Assembly (NCBI RefSeq): GCF_022179545.1
Contig: NZ_AP025518.1
Span: 186,001-250,000, forward strand
DNA from: Mycolicibacterium fortuitum subsp. fortuitum
GTDB lineage: Bacteria > Actinomycetota > Actinomycetes > Mycobacteriales > Mycobacteriaceae
DNA length: 64,000 bases
Reading direction: 5' to 3'
The notes under the pieces are model-generated. The model did not search any database, had not been told where the DNA came from, and was given only the letters and a program-made list of their open reading frames with translations. Positions 60,833 through 64,000 of this stretch are shown piece by piece. Within the stretch, counting starts at the first letter, position 1; each line of letters opens with the position of its first letter. The translations under genes and the position numbers were made by a program.

Positions 60833-61434
60833 GCAGTGGCCCTGGCCAGCGCGTCCTGCGCCGCCTCGGCGGCGGTGCGGATGTCGGCTTCGGTCCCGGA
60901 CAGGTAGACGCGGCCGGTGGCGCCGATCATCCGGAAGTCGACCACCTTGATGTCGGCGGCCTTCTCGGCCTCGTTGGTGGCCAGGATCGCGTACGACGCC
61001 GGCTGGACCTCCAGCACGAACAACGACTCTCCGGGCAGCACCATGGACCCGATCTTGTTGCGGTTGATCAGGAAAGCGTGCTGGTGGTCGACGCTGGAGA
61101 TGATGCGCGAGGCCAGCACGTTCGGAGACACCGCACTGCCGGTGTCGCCGCCGAGCTCGTCGAGGGCGGCATCGGCAGCGGCCTTGACCGCACCGGTCTC
61201 ACCGTGGAACTCGAGGTAACCGAATTGCCGTTCGACCACCAGGATTCCGGCCTTTACCTCGGCATGCTTGAGGGCGACGTCGGTGACGCCCTCGATGTCG
61301 AGCCCAGGGGCCACCTCGATGATCTGCGCGGCCTGGTTGGCGCGCGGCAGCGCACCTTTGATCCAGGTACCCAGATACGACATGGTCTGCGGCTGCAGCC
61401 GGTCGATGAAGATGAAAGAACGAAGTTCAGCCAC
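60829..61434 (-). CDS. BMC-T tandem shell protein 2
   Basis: 201 residues, two BMC domains: FIFIDRLQPQTMSYLGTWIK, LVVERQFGYLEFHGETGAVK, then SLFVLEVQPASYAILATNEA and VVDFRMIGATGRVYLSG. Forms trimers in the shell facet. GTG 61434 has AGAGGT upstream and is 4 nt after the aldehyde dehydrogenase stop. Two BMC-T types, one BMC-H and one BMC-P are visible in this RMM shell; further shell genes could lie outside the window. Confidence 0.93.
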   Translation of the reverse strand: MAELRSFIFIDRLQPQTMSYLGTWIKGALPRANQAAQIIEVAPGLDIEGVTDVALKHAEVKAGILVVERQFGYLEFHGETGAVKAAADAALDELGGDTGSAVSPNVLASRIISSVDHQHAFLINRNKIGSMVLPGESLFVLEVQPASYAILATNEAEKAADIKVVDFRMIGATGRVYLSGTEADIRTAAEAAQDALARATA

Positions 61435-61438
61435 AGCT

Positions 61439-62986
61439 CTACCTCTTGATCAGTTGTGCTAGTTCTTCGACGACGAGTGCGCGCAGTTCGGCCCGCAGCG
61501 TGTCCAGTCCGGGGTCCGACGATCGGTTGACGGTCGGATACGAGCGGCGCGGTGTGGCCGGCACACCGGCGCGATCGTTGGAGGCGCGCGGGTATTCCGG
61601 GACCGGGCCCGACGGGGCGTGCCATGGGTTGATGCCCGCGAAATTGCCCATCACGACGCCCGGTTCGCTGTTGTAGGCGATGCGGGCCCAGTTGATCAGG
61701 TTCTGCGGTTGCAGGTTCTCGCCGATCGAGCTTCGCCCGACGAACCCGGTGCCGATGGTCATCGACGGCGCCAGGTTGGTCTCCAGTCCTGAGCTGCCGG
61801 TCGAGTTACCGACGTTCACCGACACCCGCAACACGGGCACCTGGGCGGCGAAATCGCTGATCACCGAGGGGTTCTCACTGTGGATGGCGGCTGAGTGTCC
61901 GGCCCCGCCGATTCGCACCACGGCCCGGGCCGCCCGGATACCGCGCGCGGCGTCGGCGGCGGTCGTCATCCCGAGCACCGGGGAGAGCTTTTCGTGGGCC
62001 AGCATCTCCTCGGTGATCACGTCATCGAACGGCGCGATCAGCACCCGGGTCTTCGGCGTCACCCGCAAGCCGGCCTGACCCGCGATCCACGCGGCGTCGC
62101 GTCCGACCACGTCGGTGTTGAGGTGGCCGTTGGCGAACATATAGGTCCGCAACCGCCGGGCGCCGTCCTCGTCGAGGATGTGTGCTCCGGCACGGGTCAG
62201 CGCCGAGCGCAGCTTGTCGGCGACGGCGTCTTCCACGATCAGCACCGACTCGTTGGTGCACAGCACCGAGTTGTCGAAGGCCTTGCTGTCCACGATCCGC
62301 TTGGCCGCGGCGTTGATGTCCGCGCTGGCGTCGACGAACACCGGGACGTTGCCCGGGCCGACGCCGAGTGCCGGGTTGCCCGACGAGTACGCGGCACGCA
62401 CGACGCCGGTGCCGCCGGTGGCGACGATGACGTCGGTGCGTTCGTCGGCCATCAGCGCCTGCACCAGCGGGATCGACGGCTCGTCGATGACCTGCACGAT
62501 GCCGTCCGGGGCGCCGGCCGCCACGGCCGCATCGGCGAGCACGCGGGCGGCATCGGCCGAGCACTGCTTGGCCCGCGGATGCGGCGCGACGAGGACGGCG
62601 TTGCGGGTCATCAGCGCGAGGATGACCTTGAAGTACACCGTGGCAACGGGATTGGTGGTCGGCGTCAATGCCAGTACCACGCCCGCGGGCCTGGGCAGCT
62701 CCACGATCTTTCGGGACTCGTCGACTCGCGGCGACACGTAATCGTCTCCGCGGTAGTAGTCGACGATGCCTCGCGAGCAGGCCCGGTTCTTGGTCACCTT
62801 GTCGGCCACCACGCCCATGCCGGTCTCGGCGACCGCTTCCGCGGCGAAGCGTTCGGCTTCGGCGTAGCCGGCTTCGGCCACCGCGTTGACGATGGCGGTC
62901 ACCGTCGCGGCGTCGTAATCGGCGTAGGCCGCCGCGGCCCAACGGGCCCGCTCCAGCATGTGGCCTGCCTGTGCGGTACTGGTCAT
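61439..62986 (-). CDS. CoA-acylating aldehyde dehydrogenase with C-terminal cargo peptide
   Basis: 515 residues, PduP/EutE class. Catalytic C243 in DNSVLCTNES, LTPTTNPVATVYFK, VGPGNVPVFVD and KLSPVLGM are typical. It converts an aldehyde (propionaldehyde or methylglyoxal by pathway) plus CoA and NAD to acyl-CoA in the compartment. Residues 494-515 are a separate amphipathic helix (TLRAELRALVVEELAQLI) after a Pro/Arg linker of about 50 residues, the position of an encapsulation peptide. It overlaps the aminotransferase gene by 4 nt. Confidence 0.95.
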   Translation of the reverse strand: MTSTAQAGHMLERARWAAAAYADYDAATVTAIVNAVAEAGYAEAERFAAEAVAETGMGVVADKVTKNRACSRGIVDYYRGDDYVSPRVDESRKIVELPRPAGVVLALTPTTNPVATVYFKVILALMTRNAVLVAPHPRAKQCSADAARVLADAAVAAGAPDGIVQVIDEPSIPLVQALMADERTDVIVATGGTGVVRAAYSSGNPALGVGPGNVPVFVDASADINAAAKRIVDSKAFDNSVLCTNESVLIVEDAVADKLRSALTRAGAHILDEDGARRLRTYMFANGHLNTDVVGRDAAWIAGQAGLRVTPKTRVLIAPFDDVITEEMLAHEKLSPVLGMTTAADAARGIRAARAVVRIGGAGHSAAIHSENPSVISDFAAQVPVLRVSVNVGNSTGSSGLETNLAPSMTIGTGFVGRSSIGENLQPQNLINWARIAYNSEPGVVMGNFAGINPWHAPSGPVPEYPRASNDRAGVPATPRRSYPTVNRSSDPGLDTLRAELRALVVEELAQLIKR

Positions 62987-64000
62987 GACGCCTTACGTCC
63001 TCTCACGACGGTCTCTGCCCTGGCCACCGCGACGGCGAGGCGGTCCAGGACGTCCTCGCAGAGCTCGCGCGAGAGCAGCAGACCCGGTTTGAATTGCAGG
63101 ACACGGGGATCCAGTGTCGAGAAGATCGCCCACACTCCGTTCTCGTAGAGTTCCCGCATCACGAACTTGGCCCCTTCGGGGTGATCGAACTCCAGGCCGA
63201 TCACCACGCCGTTCTGACGGATACCGACGAACCAGTCCGGATGGTCGGCCTGGATGCGCTGCAGCCCGTGGTCGAAGATGTCGGCGATGTAGTGCACCAT
63301 CGAGCGCACCTCGGGCCGGGTCGAGATCTCGAGCGTCTTCAGCGCGGCCACACAGCCGAGCTCGGCGCCGCCGAACGTGGAGATGTGGCCGAAGCCGTCC
63401 TCGTCGAGCCACTTCGCGGCGCGATCGCTGAGCAGGGCCGCGGTGATCGGGTACATGCCCCCGGACAGGCCTTTGCCCGTCACCAGGATGTCCGGCTCGA
63501 TGCCGTGTTTGGTGATGCACCACAGTTCGCCGGTGCGCATCAGCCCGGTCTGCACCTCGTCGGCGATGTAGAGGGTCCCGTGCTTTTCGGTGAGTGCCTT
63601 GACGGCTTCCAGATAACCCGGTGCGGGAAGGGGGAATCCGTAGGTGGCGGGAATGGTTTCCATGATCACCGCGGCGACATCGCCGGGGGCCAGTACCCGC
63701 TCCATCGCCTCGACGTCGTTGAACGGTACCTGGAGGAACTCGTCGGGCTGATCGGCCAGGAAGAACTTGGCGAACCGGTCGTCACCGGTGGCCACGGCGA
63801 GGCCGGTGTGCCCGTGATAGGCCTTGACGATCGAGACGATCTTGCGGCGTTTGGTGGCGTGCCGTGCGCTCTTGAGTGCGATGTCGATCGCCTCGCCACC
63901 TCCGGACCCGTACGCCACCTTGGTGATCGAGGCCGGGGCGGTCTCGACCAGTCGTTGGGCCAGCGCGGTGCGGGCCACCGAGGGGAAGTGGTGGTTGCCG
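62983..64000 (-). CDS. Class III aminotransferase/phospholyase, 5' end cut by window
   Basis: The frame is open to the right edge (GNHHFPSV before ARTALAQRL), so the N-terminus is missing; 338 residues are visible. Fold type I PLP enzyme: ITKVAYGSGGGEAIDIALKS, IMETIPATYGFPLP, YIADEVQTGLMRTGELW with the PLP Asp, and the Schiff-base Lys in LVTGKGLSGGMYPI. In the RMM pathway this class either transaminates aminoacetone or, like ethanolamine-phosphate phospholyase, eliminates phosphate and ammonia from aminopropanol phosphate to give propionaldehyde. The linked kinase favours the second. ATGA overlap with the dehydrogenase. Confidence 0.93.
   Translation of the reverse strand, partial: GNHHFPSVARTALAQRLVETAPASITKVAYGSGGGEAIDIALKSARHATKRRKIVSIVKAYHGHTGLAVATGDDRFAKFFLADQPDEFLQVPFNDVEAMERVLAPGDVAAVIMETIPATYGFPLPAPGYLEAVKALTEKHGTLYIADEVQTGLMRTGELWCITKHGIEPDILVTGKGLSGGMYPITAALLSDRAAKWLDEDGFGHISTFGGAELGCVAALKTLEISTRPEVRSMVHYIADIFDHGLQRIQADHPDWFVGIRQNGVVIGLEFDHPEGAKFVMRELYENGVWAIFSTLDPRVLQFKPGLLLSRELCEDVLDRLAVAVARAETVVRGRKAS

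Overview
The window is high-GC actinobacterial DNA, and its gene content points to a rapidly growing mycobacterium (Mycolicibacterium type). It carries mmpL3, mmpL11, haemophore-like secreted proteins, Mce-associated membrane proteins, zmp1, a mycobacterial L,D-transpeptidase, ricR, GTP-type pckA, udgX and the start of an RMM-type (Rhodococcus/Mycobacterium microcompartment) operon. From about 2.3 to 36.3 kb the gene order follows the M. tuberculosis Rv0188-Rv0211 block as I remember it, with insertions and losses. It is probably not M. smegmatis itself: the catalytic Asp-Tyr pair of MmpL3 is at 254/255 rather than 256/257, and UdgX has a 2-residue shift near its C-terminus.

Layout. 0-6.7 kb is accessory: a truncated TetR gene, an HTTM-like membrane protein, an SPW-repeat protein, a large LuxR-type ATPase regulator and an ankyrin protein. 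6.8-16 kb is ilvD, ricR with its copper operator, an MFS transporter, an L,D-transpeptidase, zmp1 and two Mce-associated proteins. 16-31.7 kb is envelope and haem biology: mmpL11 with a coupled low-complexity protein, two haemophore-like proteins, a PrrAB-like two-component system, an operon of DUF3054, M23-like lipoprotein and UPF0104 protein, an AI-2E family protein, mmpL3, a NYN-domain protein and trmB. 31.8-36.3 kb is a tandem pair of degenerate dynamin-like GTPase genes and pckA.

36.4-56.4 kb is accessory metabolism and regulation. It holds a third MmpL with a divergent TetR gene, an adenylate cyclase fused to a signalling ATPase, fadD4 with a crotonase, an F420-type reductase with an Old Yellow Enzyme, and a second TetR gene. 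It also holds a tightly overlapping five-gene operon of unknown function (MaoC hydratase, CoA transferase, amidohydrolase, MFS, PLP decarboxylase), then udgX, an esterase, a small acidic protein and a GNAT. The two TetR regulators are paralogues, and both intergenic regions carry the same 16-bp operator, close to TAGACCGATYGGTCTA.

56.4-64 kb is the RMM operon, entirely on the minus strand: class III aminotransferase/phospholyase (cut by the window end), CoA-acylating aldehyde dehydrogenase, BMC-T, a 171-aa linker-like protein, BMC-P, BMC-H, BMC-T, aminopropanol kinase, SDR dehydrogenase and a GntR regulator. By homology it handles 1-amino-2-propanol or aminoacetone inside a protein shell. The aldehyde dehydrogenase C-terminus and the 171-aa protein N-terminus share the same short amphipathic helix, a likely cargo-targeting or core-assembly signal.

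I found no rRNA, convincing tRNA, CRISPR array, insertion sequence or phage remnant. No gene-free stretch exceeds 300 bp. Many genes have a TANNNT-like -10 element 6-7 nt before an ATG or GTG, the usual mycobacterial leaderless arrangement.
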